64,000 bases of DNA, taken from the NCBI GenBank assembly GCA_035967975.1, contig JAWQFQ010000016.1:12083-76082 (forward strand), written 5' to 3'. Below are positions 52,534 to 63,100 of the stretch, one piece after another. Below the pieces are notes generated by a model, which saw only the letters and a program-made list of their open reading frames with translations, ran no database searches and was not told the DNA's origin. Source of the stretch: Scytonema sp035967975 (GTDB lineage Bacteria > Cyanobacteriota > Cyanobacteriia > Cyanobacteriales > Nostocaceae). A program made the translations under genes and the position numbers. How positions within the stretch are numbered: the stretch's first letter is position 1; each line of letters begins with the position of its first letter.

Positions 52534-55014
52534 ATGGCTAAAGTGGCACTGCTGATTGGAGTCAGTGAGTATGAGCCAGGTCTTTCCCCTCTCCCAGCAG
52601 CTGTATTGGATGTACAAGCACTCAAGGGAGTTTTGGAACACTCAGAGATGGGCAGTTTTGAGAAAGTGATACCGCTGCTTAATCCTGGTCAACAGGAGAT
52701 GGCGGTAGCCATCGAAACCTTATTTGCAGATCGTCAAAGAGATGACCTAATTCTACTTTACTTTTCCGGTCATGGCATAAAGGATGAAAGCGGTAGACTT
52801 TACTTTGCTACTCGCAGCACTCATAAAAATGAAAAGGGAGGGCTAGTTCAAGCAACAGCAGTTCCAGCTAATTTTGTCCAGGAGATCATGCGTACCAAAG
52901 GTCGCTCTAAGCGACAGGTAGTAATTCTTGACTGTTGCTTTAGTGGAGCTTTTGCTGAGGATATGGTAGTCAAAGATGATGGTTCTGTGGATGTCATAAA
53001 TCAACTGGGTGGAGAAGGGAGAGCCGTCCTCACATCTTCAACTTCAACTCAGTATTCATTTGAGCAAAAGGGATCAGATCTGTCAATTTACACCCGTTAC
53101 CTCGTTGAAGGCATTGAAACTGGAGCGGCAGATACAAATGACAATGGTGTAATTACGGTTGACGAGTTGCATGAATATGCCAAAAGGAAAGTTCAAGAAG
53201 CTGCCCCAAGGATGAGACCTGAAATCTATCCAATAAGAGAAGGCTACACAATCGTACTGGCTAACGCACCACTTGGTGACCCAAAGCTTAAATATCGTAA
53301 AGAAGTTGAACGTTTTTCCCGTCACGGTGAGATTTCTCCTATAGGTCGTAGAGCATTAGAGCAGCTTCAAGATAAGTTAAAACTATCCTCTGAAGATGCT
53401 ATTGCAATTGAAAACGAGGTTCTACAACCTTACCGAGAATACCAGAAAAGATTACAAGAATATGAGCAAGCTTTAGTAGAAGAAGTAGAACGTAATTTTC
53501 CTATAAGTAGTGATACTCGTAATGAATTGCAACGTCTTCAGCAAATTTTAGGACTTAGAAATGAAGATGTAGAACCCATTGAAGCTCGCATAATTGCGAA
53601 AAAAAAAGATGGGGTCACCCCAGAAAGAAAAAATTATCTAATCTCTAGAATTAGATATTTGAGACAGCATATAGAGGTGTTGAGCATTGGAATTGTAGGA
53701 ATAGTTATTGGCGGTACTGTAGTATATAGTTTTATGCATTTCATGTTTAATAAACCTCCAATAACTTTCTGTGCTAATAAGCAATATGTAAGTGACAAGA
53801 ATATTAGCTCAGGTGATAAAATCTTAGTGCAAGAAGATAAAAATCCCCATAAAGAATCTGGGGCTAAAGCACTTGCTAATGATGATTGTCAGAATGCTAT
53901 TCAAAACTTCAATTTATCTCTGAAAGACAGTCGAAATGACCCCGAAGCATTGATCTATTTGAACAATGCTAAGTCTCGTCTGCAAGTTACTCAACTAAAA
54001 ATTGCTGTCAGTGTACCCATTGGTAATAACCCGAATGTAGCAAAAGAGATACTGCGCGGTGTGGCTCAAGCTCAAAACGAGGTAAATCACGATAATGGCA
54101 TTAATGGCTTGCCATTAGAGGTAGAGATCGCTAATGATAATAATGACCCTACCTTAGCTCAAGATATTGCTACCAAGTTTGTCAATGACTCCAATATTTT
54201 AGCTGTAGTGGGACATAATGCTAACGAGGCTTCCATCTCCGCTGCGCCAGTGTATCAACAGGGAGGGTTAGTGATGATCTCGCCCACCAGTTTTGCCCTA
54301 AACTACCTTGAGATTGGCAACTATATATTCCGCACTGTTCCCAAGAGTGATGTTCTTGCTGTTGCCCTTTCTAATTACATTACCAATAGAACTACCAAAA
54401 AAAATATTGCCATTTGTTTTGATTCAAAATCTATCGAAGCCCAGTCTTTCGTAAATAGCTTCAAGAACACAATACAGGATGCTGGTCGCAACGTTAATCC
54501 TACACATTGCGATTTTTCTGACTCAAACTTCAGTCCGAAAGCAGTCATTTCTCAAGCTGTAAACACTGGAGCAGATGGCTTGTTCTTAGCTCCCCATATA
54601 AACAGAATTAAAAAGGCTCTAGAATTAGCACAAGCTAATCAAGCCAGTCAACGACGGTTAGATCTATTTGGAAACTCTACACTTTACACAAATCAAACTC
54701 TAAAGGATGGGCAAGCCAATATCAACGGCATGATACTCATTGTAGCTTGGTATCCTAAGGCAACTTCAGATAACTTATTTGTTACAAATTCTAATAAACT
54801 CTGGGGTGGATCTGTAACATGGCGAACGGCGATGGCTTATAAAGCGACTAAGGCAATTATTACAGGTTTACAGCAAAATAGTACCCGTGAAGGACTCCAA
54901 CAGGCGCTGCAAAGTCGAAGTTTAGGCAATGGCGATGCCATCTTAGTCAAAGTTATATCAAATCCTCGCACTGACACAGGCTATGAATTTGTAGAACTAC
55001 TCCCTTCCCGCTAG
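52534..55014 (+). CDS. Metacaspase (C14) - transmembrane - periplasmic-binding fusion
   Basis: This 826-residue protein begins with a caspase-like domain (about 1-245): His80 in Y-F-S-G-H-G, and Cys135 in L-D-C-C-F-S-G. An EF-hand-like D-T-N-D-N-G-V-I-T-V-D-E-L (about 200-212) may bind Ca2+. A helical linker follows (about 250-380), then a membrane helix (about 383-403), a short TPR-like stretch and a type I periplasmic-binding domain (about 488-826). From about residue 425 it is closely similar to the CHAT fusion at 4058. The protease should face the cytoplasm, triggered by ligand binding outside. Plausible output: cleavage of a suicide substrate or of a regulator. Confidence 0.88.
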   Translation: MAKVALLIGVSEYEPGLSPLPAAVLDVQALKGVLEHSEMGSFEKVIPLLNPGQQEMAVAIETLFADRQRDDLILLYFSGHGIKDESGRLYFATRSTHKNEKGGLVQATAVPANFVQEIMRTKGRSKRQVVILDCCFSGAFAEDMVVKDDGSVDVINQLGGEGRAVLTSSTSTQYSFEQKGSDLSIYTRYLVEGIETGAADTNDNGVITVDELHEYAKRKVQEAAPRMRPEIYPIREGYTIVLANAPLGDPKLKYRKEVERFSRHGEISPIGRRALEQLQDKLKLSSEDAIAIENEVLQPYREYQKRLQEYEQALVEEVERNFPISSDTRNELQRLQQILGLRNEDVEPIEARIIAKKKDGVTPERKNYLISRIRYLRQHIEVLSIGIVGIVIGGTVVYSFMHFMFNKPPITFCANKQYVSDKNISSGDKILVQEDKNPHKESGAKALANDDCQNAIQNFNLSLKDSRNDPEALIYLNNAKSRLQVTQLKIAVSVPIGNNPNVAKEILRGVAQAQNEVNHDNGINGLPLEVEIANDNNDPTLAQDIATKFVNDSNILAVVGHNANEASISAAPVYQQGGLVMISPTSFALNYLEIGNYIFRTVPKSDVLAVALSNYITNRTTKKNIAICFDSKSIEAQSFVNSFKNTIQDAGRNVNPTHCDFSDSNFSPKAVISQAVNTGADGLFLAPHINRIKKALELAQANQASQRRLDLFGNSTLYTNQTLKDGQANINGMILIVAWYPKATSDNLFVTNSNKLWGGSVTWRTAMAYKATKAIITGLQQNSTREGLQQALQSRSLGNGDAILVKVISNPRTDTGYEFVELLPSR

Positions 55015-55080
55015 AAGATTATCAAAAATGTATTATTGAGATTACATTTACAATCAATAACGAAGTAATTAGCCAACAGC

Positions 55081-55500
55081 TTCGTTGCTTTATTAACTCC
55101 TGCGATCGCTGCTCAACAAAAATACTATAAACAATTAGGATTACGAGACCGTATAATTAATCTGTCGTTGATGGTAGCGGCAGTATTAACACTGCTATGG
55201 CGGCAAGTACCAAGCGTACAGGAATTAAATCGTTTGTTGGCACGAGAAAATTTGTTATGGTGCCGTGCTACTAAAATTGCTCAACAATCACTCGCCGAAA
55301 GGTTTTTAGTTTTCCCAGCAGAATTATTTGAGCGAGTCTTTAAAGATTTACTGCCTCAATTACAACAGAATTGGCAGCAACGTACTCAACGCTCACTTAC
55401 CCCCCTTGACAACCGTGCAATTCTCTTAACCTGTCACGGATGGGGTTTTAGCCATGTCGTCGCATACTACAAACTCAGTTTTTGTACTACTTTGCCCCTA
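55081..55500 (+). pseudogene. IS4-family transposase 5' fragment
   Basis: The frame reads A-L-L-T-P-A-I-A-A-Q-Q-K-Y-Y-K before the ATG at 55168, then V-P-S-V-Q-E-L-N-R-L-L-A-R-E-N-L-L-W-C and W-Q-Q-R-T-Q. This is the N-terminus of an IS4-type transposase. It runs into the right inverted-repeat arm at 55524 and ends, so the IS630 end was inserted into it. Confidence 0.7.
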
Positions 55501-55523
55501 GTGACACGTTCGTCAACTCTACC

Positions 55524-55681
55524 CCTTCGTGTACGTTCTGCTACGTTTCGACACCGTCGGTAGCGACGGGTCAATTCCGCATACTCTAAGTGCGGCACAA
55601 TTTGAATTCTTGAACGTGGCATAGTTGATAAGCGCTCTATTTATCTTCCATCAAATGATACTATCTTTGGCAACTTCGTAT
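55524..55681. repeat. Right arm of 157-bp inverted repeat (IS630-type end)
   Basis: Reverse complement of 51078-51234 (CCTTCGTGTACG to CTTCGTAT). Together the arms enclose about 4.6 kb containing the EACC1 and metacaspase genes. Confidence 0.85.
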
Positions 55682-55716
55682 TAATTGTTTTGCGTGAGAA
55701 AACGCTAACGGCTCAT

Positions 55717-56016
55717 TCACGATAGCTCGATACCGGGCAGGTCTCTGGCTCCGTGAACCACCCGCACCACCTCGACGCCACCAGGAATTTCCCGATACAG
55801 AATCACGTAGCGACCGACAGGAGAATATCGTAGTTCCGGGGCAATATCAGGTCGTGCTGGACCAAGTTTTGGGCTATCAGCCAGCATTTGGCATTTAGCT
55901 TCAATCCGGTCAACCAGTTCGGAGGCGGCGACCGGATTATCAGCGGCAATATATAGCCAAATTTCAATTAAATCTTCTTCGGCTCGCGTCGTGCGGATAA
56001 GGCGTCCCATGAACAT
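55717..56016 (-). CDS. parE: ParE/RelE-superfamily toxin
   Basis: This 99-residue toxin has the ParE pattern: T-T-R-A-E-E-D-L-I-E-I-W-L-Y-I-A near the start, then S-P-K-L-G-P-A-R-P-D-I-A-P, and a Y-V-I-L-Y-R-E strand. ParE toxins poison DNA gyrase. Its ATG overlaps the TAA of the antitoxin gene by one base, and AGGAAGG supports translation. A second ATG six bases in is also possible. Confidence 0.9.
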   Translation of the reverse strand: MFMGRLIRTTRAEEDLIEIWLYIAADNPVAASELVDRIEAKCQMLADSPKLGPARPDIAPELRYSPVGRYVILYREIPGGVEVVRVVHGARDLPGIELS

Positions 56017-56297
56017 TACCCTTCCTGCCTTTGAGTCTGCCCTAAGCGTCTACGGGCTTCCTGCTTAATGGCCTCAATATCGCCATACTGCCCAGGGCCA
56101 CTGTCAATCCCCTCCTGCCAGAGGCGACGCAGTTCCGATATCTGCTGTTCCTGCACCAAGCGCTTCTGCTTCCAGTCCCGCAACGCCTCGCGGATGACTT
56201 CGCTACTGCTGGCATACTCGCCAGATTCAACGGCATCGCGGACAAAAGCCGCCATTTCTGGGGTTAAGGCAATACTGATTTTTTCAACGTTTGGCAT
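56016..56297 (-). CDS. parD: ParD-type antitoxin
   Basis: This 93-residue protein has a ribbon-helix-helix N-terminus (K-I-S-I-A-L-T-P-E-M, then S-S-S-E-V-I-R-E-A-L-R-D-W), followed by a disordered toxin-binding tail. It would bind ParE and repress the operon. The pair stabilises the plasmid by post-segregational killing. GC-rich codon use here differs from the neighbours, suggesting separate transfer. Confidence 0.9.
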   Translation of the reverse strand: MPNVEKISIALTPEMAAFVRDAVESGEYASSSEVIREALRDWKQKRLVQEQQISELRRLWQEGIDSGPGQYGDIEAIKQEARRRLGQTQRQEG

Positions 56298-56394
56298 AGC
56301 TTTGCTGACTCTTTACTCTAAAGTAGCAAAGATTCCTACCAAATAAAATTATCTTGTTACCTCGTGAACGATTACCGAATTACGAATTCCTCCT

Positions 56395-57162
56395 TCACGA
56401 GAGTTCGTTTCCAGAATCCTGAGTTTGGACTTGCTGTTGTTTCTGTTCGCGGCGGACTTGCAAATCTTGAAACAAAATCTTAAAACGCTCAAATTCGCTC
56501 TTTGTGAGGTTATTAATCGTGATAGAGTATTCTTCTGAGTGATTATCACGAGATGCTAAAAGAGCCTTTTGAATTTCTGTTGATTCAGAGGAATTTCTAT
56601 CAAGGCTGAGGGTTTGCGAGTCTTTTTCTAATTTTAGACTGGCAGTATACTCCTCACTTTTGTAAACGATACTTTGTGTGTCTTTATCTGCTTTTCCATA
56701 GGTATTTATGCGGTCTGCAATTACAGGGACAACAAATTGTTGAATTTGGAACTGCGTAGCCAAAAATTCTTCTTTGTCTTCTTGACTTTCTTCTGCTGGA
56801 TTACTGCTATCATCGTCATTTTTATTTGTAGGGTTTGTCAGAGTCTCAGGTTCAGTTGCTTCTTCTGTGGTTTGAGTTGCTTCAGTTTCTAAAAAGAATT
56901 TTTGAGCTAGATTTACAAAACTGATTGGTTCAATTTCTGCCGAGGTTACTCTCGCTTCCTCTTGCATTATCTCATTCACTTTATTCATTTCTAATCCTAT
57001 TTTTAGGGCAGCTTCTTTTTGTTCTTCAGCAGTAGGAGGATTGTTGGCAGCTTCTTCAAATTTCTCAGCAGGAATGTTAAGCTGTTTGATGAGTTCTTTG
57101 AGGGTACTAGCTCGCATTGCGATAGTATGACCAGGGGCTGGAATTTCAACTAGTTGTTTCAT
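56395..57162 (-). CDS. Partner protein of the giant polyvalent gene, unknown
   Basis: This 255-residue protein starts 8 bp after the end of the giant gene and is probably co-translated with it. Residues about 1-100 are helical. An acidic Asn/Glu/Thr-rich linker follows (about 95-130). The C-terminal part (about 155-255) contains an alpha/beta unit (Q-S-I-V-Y-K-S-E-E-Y-T-A-S-L-K-L) like those repeated in the 823-residue protein at 13721. It is probably an accessory of the giant protein; function unknown. Confidence 0.5.
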   Translation of the reverse strand: MKQLVEIPAPGHTIAMRASTLKELIKQLNIPAEKFEEAANNPPTAEEQKEAALKIGLEMNKVNEIMQEEARVTSAEIEPISFVNLAQKFFLETEATQTTEEATEPETLTNPTNKNDDDSSNPAEESQEDKEEFLATQFQIQQFVVPVIADRINTYGKADKDTQSIVYKSEEYTASLKLEKDSQTLSLDRNSSESTEIQKALLASRDNHSEEYSITINNLTKSEFERFKILFQDLQVRREQKQQQVQTQDSGNELS

Positions 57163-57169
57163 AAAAAAA

Positions 57170-60100
57170 TTACCTTTCTATTAAATCTTTTTTGACATTA
57201 TGCAGTGCATTCTCAATTCTTAAGTTCATGGAACGAAAATCTTGTAATGTGGTTTCATCGATTTTGTTGATTTGGGTTGTTCCTTCTTGAACATATAACA
57301 ATACATTGTCATTTTTATCCTTAACTAAGTAAGTTTGGTTTTGAGCTTTGGTGGCGATTTGGTATTTTTCAGTTTGTACTGACATAATACCGTTAGAGTC
57401 TTCCAGCCCAATTGTTTTAACGACACGCTGAGCAAGACTTGTTAGTTCATTAATTTTTTCTAATTCTTTAACATCTTTCTCCATGAATTTAAAAGCGTTT
57501 TCAAGACTGATATTTTCTTTGATGTATGAATCAGTTACCTCCTGAATTCTATTGAGATACTTTTCCGATTTACCAAGTTTTTGGGCTACTATATACCAGT
57601 CTTGAAGGTTTTGCACGGTATTTGCCTTCATCTGCTTGATAATTCCATCCATCACCCCAACCTGCTGTTTAGAAGTGCTTGTTGAAGATGCAAGCGCTTG
57701 TTCGATATCTAAGTGTTGAGTGTGAACTTTTGATGGAGTGATTTTGGAATTTATAACAGGCTTCTCTGTTTGTTGAGCGTCAAATCTATCTGGAGGATTA
57801 TGAATGTTTTCCCTGTTCTGCTGGTACGCAAGCCCTATTTGTACGATTTGAGCAACAGCAGCTTCTAATCCCGGTGCTTTGCTTTCTCGATTACCAGCAA
57901 TGTTGAGAGTTTGAATGTTGTTTTGTTCGACAAAATCACGGAGTTGTTGAGCCGCAGCGGGACGATTGTTCAGTGCAGTGTCGAGCGGTACGTGCAGTAC
58001 TGGCTTGCCCAGATTTTGGGCTATTTGTACTGTAAGGCGACTACCAGGACTATTGACATTGCCAAAAATGGCAGTACCGTCAGCGTTGCGAATGTTTTCG
58101 ACTGTGCGCTTGTTGTATGTAAGGACTGCTGTATCTCCTTTTTCCCCCTCCACAAGTCCATATTCTTGCAGGGTGGGATTTGCACCATTCTCAGTCATCC
58201 ATCCGGCTGCGGCTGTTCCTCCAGTCACCAGTCCCAATGCCTTTGCGCCTCGGAGTGCTCCCATATCAGCACCAGTTTGCCCGCCGCTGATAACTTTGAT
58301 TGGTTGGCTTTGAACTTTTGGTGATGGAGAAGGTGAGATGGTTGTTTGTTGTGATTTTTCGACTACATTATTATATGCTTCGGTAAGGGCGCGGATAAAT
58401 GCTGATTCTTTACCCTTGCCTTCCCATTTTTTATCCTGGGCGTTGGTTATATTCGTACAGTTCTCTAACCACTCGGTTCCTCCACGTTTGGCGTTCGGCG
58501 CTTCGCCGCAGCGCTTCGCTATCGCACTACCTAACTGCGGATGCTGTTCGAGCTTAGCCTGAAGCACTTGCACCATCAGTTTGTACTCATCAACCGTTGG
58601 ATGAAGCTGCTTTTGGTGGTTGAATGCGTGTTCGGCAGATGCATATGGTAGCGTAGCGGGTTTGTGATTGTGAGTTTCTACTCCATACCTTCCAGCGGCT
58701 GCTTCTGGGTTATTGTTAAGAGAAACTCGGTAATCGTTTTGTAGCTTGCCTTGTTCTTTGGCAAGTGCAGTGGCATTGGCAAGTGCTGCTCCCAACCCAT
58801 CTTTAGAATCGGGACTAATATTAATAGATGTGGCAGTTTGTTTTTGTACGGATGGAAATGGAACAATCTTGCCGTTGACGTAATCGCCCAGGGGTTCCAT
58901 AAATAACCCATAAACTTTACTTTTATTCGCTTGGGTTTGGATAAGTTCTTTAGGTGAATGCTTCTCCCAGTTTGCCCAGGCTTGCTGGTATACTGGGTTT
59001 TGAATCATTTGAGGAGTTATTTCGTACTGCTTCCCCACCCGGAAAGCCACCTGTTCGCCATTCTTACCGACAGCGATGGCGCTGTCGCGCCCGCCTTCGG
59101 CTAACGCAATATCTCCCTCTTTAATACCATAAGTTTTTTGATAATCGACACCCCTAGTGGTATGTACCCTACCGTACCCACGCATAGCATCGATAGTCGT
59201 GTTGACTGGTACTTTGGAAGATTCACCGTGCAGATGTAGCGGGAAAACCATTGGTACTGGTTTTCCTGATATAGTAGGATTTTCTGGAATCTGGGGATTC
59301 ATAGCACGCGCCGCAGTTTGACTCCCAATCGAGATGAGTTCCTGAACGCTTGGTTGGTTTGAAAAGTGTGAAGATATATTGCGGGTAACTTCTTTGAGGT
59401 TGGCGTAACTGCGCTCTACTTTCATCTCTCCCCCTGGTGTCCACTCGTCAGCCTTGATGGTAAGGTCATCATTGCTATTAACGACTGCACGAGGGGGTTG
59501 GTTTGAGGCGAGGAAGTTTTCAAACTTTTGGCGATCGCTATTCTCTCTACCCAAATCATTCTTAACCGACCAAATATTAATCGACCATCTTCCGGCTTCA
59601 GTGTTGATAGCCGCGTGTTCGTTTTTACAGTTGAAGCGCGTTACCGTACCCGACTCAAGTTTAAACTCCTGGTAAGTTGCGGCTGTATTTTCCTCCTTAG
59701 TCCACGCCATTTGTTCCTTTGCAGCACGGTAGCCCCAATCAGAATTACCGATGTTGATACTACGGGCTTCAATAGCAGCGTAGGAGTCATCGCGGTGGTA
59801 GTTAATCCCTTCCCCGGTGTTTTCAGAATAAGTTACCAGCACAATATCCGCATCAGGATAAACTTGCTTAACCAACTGCATTAGCGCATCGTCCTGTACA
59901 GCGGGCTTGAAGTTTTTCTCCTTTAAGTCCCATTTTGCACCAACCCATGCGACTTGCCTACTTGGGGCGTAGCTGGATTTGTCTTCTTCTAGGACTGGTT
60001 TGAGGTGCGTTTCTAAGTGCGATCGCACCTGTTCAATTTTGTCCGGTCTAATTTTACCCAAGATTTCGATAGCGCGTGTAGGGTCAGCAAGTCTTGCAGA

Positions 60101-63100
60101 TGGAAGTTGGATAGCTTCGTTTTTAGTAGCTTGTGCTGGATTTGTCGTTTGTTCGCTAAGGACTCCACCAGAAGCCTGGGCTTGTTTGAGTATAGCTACT
60201 TGAACTTGGTCTCCACTATTGGACGCAAGTTTTTTCGTTGCTTGTGCTTGTACGCGAATATCTTGTCCGCTTGATTTGACTTCTTCTGCAATTGGTTTAG
60301 CAACAACAATTGGGACTGGTGCGTCTAACCGACTAAGTTCTTTTGGACGGTTAGGTAAGGTTTTTAGCGTTTGTCTATATTCACTATCTAAGGTGGTGTG
60401 ATTTGATGATAGCAGACTTCCCTGAGTTTCAAGTTTCTGATTGAGTTCTGCACTTAATTGTTCGTAACGCTCAAAGCCCTCAACTCCACCAATATCGATC
60501 GCTTCCCCAAGTAAAGCATTTAATTCTTTGGTTAGTGCTTCATTCTTCCCAAAAATAAAAGTCGCTGTATTATTTTCAATAAAGACATCATTTTCAGCAC
60601 CCTTCAATTCTAACCAAGCCGCTACAGCAATACTATCTTGAGCGGGAACAACCAATCCGATAGCTTCTTTAGTTTCTGAGAGTAACCCATCTGCAGAGCT
60701 GTACTGTTGATTCGGGTTATAGAAATAGACAGTCTGTTCTGAAATAATTGGGATAGGCTGTGCGGGATTGTCTGCATTTTTGATACCACCAGAACGGTCG
60801 ATAAACTTTTGTTTTAGTTCATCATTGATGGTACTTTCATCCAGCATAAATACAGTCATCCCCTTTTTGGCTTCTAAGCGTGCTTGTGACACGGGAAGCT
60901 GTTCGTATGAGACTCCTGCTGTTTCCAGATACTTTTTTGTTTTGGTTGCTAATTGTTCATCAATTGCTAATCCTACCAGTCCTACTAATTTCTGTTCTTT
61001 GTCTTGGAACATGATTGCAGGACGTTCGTTAATTTTAAAAAGTATCTGATGAGAAGAACTCAGAGGACATAATTCATGATTCAAAATATCATTCTGACTT
61101 CTGGCGACATTCTGAGTGCTTTCTTGGTTATTTTTCTCGTTCTGTTGGTATACAGCAGTTTGCTTTTTGATTAGCTGATTGCGTTTAATCCACTGGTCAG
61201 GATACTGTACTGTTTCTGGATTGATAGTTATCTTGCAAGTACTTTCATTACTGGTAATTCGTACAGGGAGAGTAGTACAAATTTGACGAGTATTAATAAT
61301 ACCTTTCTCAATGAGTTCTTGTACAAGGCTTTTTTTACTTTGCCATTTTCTTTGTGGATTTCCTTTAGTCTCGGCTTCCAGACGTTCGGTATGCTGACCA
61401 ATAATACCGAGTTGTCGGTCGCCGATTTTAGCGACATAAACGTATTTTTTATCAAAAGCTTTGACTAAAGCTTTAAACGATTGATTAATTTTTCGTGTCT
61501 TGAAACTTGAATTGGTGATATTAATACGTAACAGATGACCATCGGTTGTTTCTCCTATAGCATAGGCATTTTGTCCAGTCGTGATGGTTTGAACTTTCAG
61601 TTGAAGTCTGGTTTCTGGCTTTAACCAGCCTTGGGCGTCGCCCTCTTTGACCGATTCTTTGTCGATGTTGCCTAATTTTTCTTCTTTGTTACCATTTTGA
61701 ATATAAATACTATAATCTTCTCGAGCCAGTTTAACTTCTTGGATTGTTAACATAGCAGGTTCATTGTTAAACCTTTGAGAAGTTTTGTTAAACCTATTTA
61801 CTTCACCGACTTTAAAGGTGAATTCTTCTGCTGATGTTCCTGGAACTTTAGCTGTTACAGAGACAGTGTATACTTCCCCTTTTTTAATATTAGCAGCAGA
61901 TGTAGTTCCAATGGGCAATCTGGCATTATTCTGTTCGATATTCCCAAAAGTCTCGTAATGACCATCTAATGTCTGTATTTCAATGACATCCTTGCCATTT
62001 TCAGCTATGTTAAACCGAATATTTTGGGGTTGATTTTCACTCAAGACTTGACTACTGCGGTCAAATCCAGTGATACTAAACTCAGTGAATTTAAGTGTAT
62101 CTAACTGAGCGAGAATTTCTTGAGTCAAGGCAGCAAACACAAAATTAGAAACCTTATTTTGGCGATCGCTACCTTTTTCATTATTACTTTCACGGGTAGT
62201 TGATGCAGCCCAGGTAGCAGCTGCCATTGCAAGTTTCTGGTCTGGGGGAATAGAATTATAAAACTCTTCTGCTGCTTGGTAAGCTTTTTGGTAAAGAAGT
62301 TTAATTTGACCTTCACTCAGTTCTGGCTGGAAGGAGATTTTGTTAGAAGTGACTTCCTGTCCAAGGCTAATTCCTGTCTCTTCTAGGTTGTTCTCTTGCT
62401 CTTTAGCAAGCGTTCCTAATGCTCTAAACTTGGGTTTACCATTCTCTGTCTCATCGTTAATTTGGGCATGAACTAGATATTTATGTGGTTGACTGCTGTT
62501 GCGCTTTTCTTCGGGTATTTCTGATAGCTTAAACGTGATTTTATTAGCTGTCCAAATCAAGTCGCTATCATATTGAAGAAGGTTAGCGATCCTGATGCGC
62601 TCGCCATTAGCAAGGGTAATATTTGCAGAGGGTCCCTTTTCTGTTTCTTTTTGTCTGGATAGCTGATTGGCTCGGTTGAATGATTCATCAAATTCTTTTT
62701 TGGCAAGAGTTGCTTGCAAGCGCTGCTGGTTAGAAAATTCAACGCCTTTAAATAAATCTTGAAACTGAACGAGTTCCCGTGATTCAAGACGGGCTTTCTC
62801 AAAGTATTGGTTGGTTTTAGCAATGAGTAATTCAACAGGCGAGTATCCCGTCGGTTGGATGGTGCTCTCAATATAAACATCTTTCTTTTTGTCCCGAATG
62901 TAGTTGACTTCTCGATGGAGAATCCGACTGTTGTTACGGATAATCTCCATCTCTGGTTTTTTGGCACTCTTAAAGAGGTCAACCGCAATTTGGTTTTGAA
63001 ATGCTGCTGACTCTATCATTTCCCGGTACATTCGGGTGTTGATGCTCATTGCTTTGAAAGCGGTTTCTTGGTCAAGAGGTTCCTGTTTTGCGGTTTGGAC

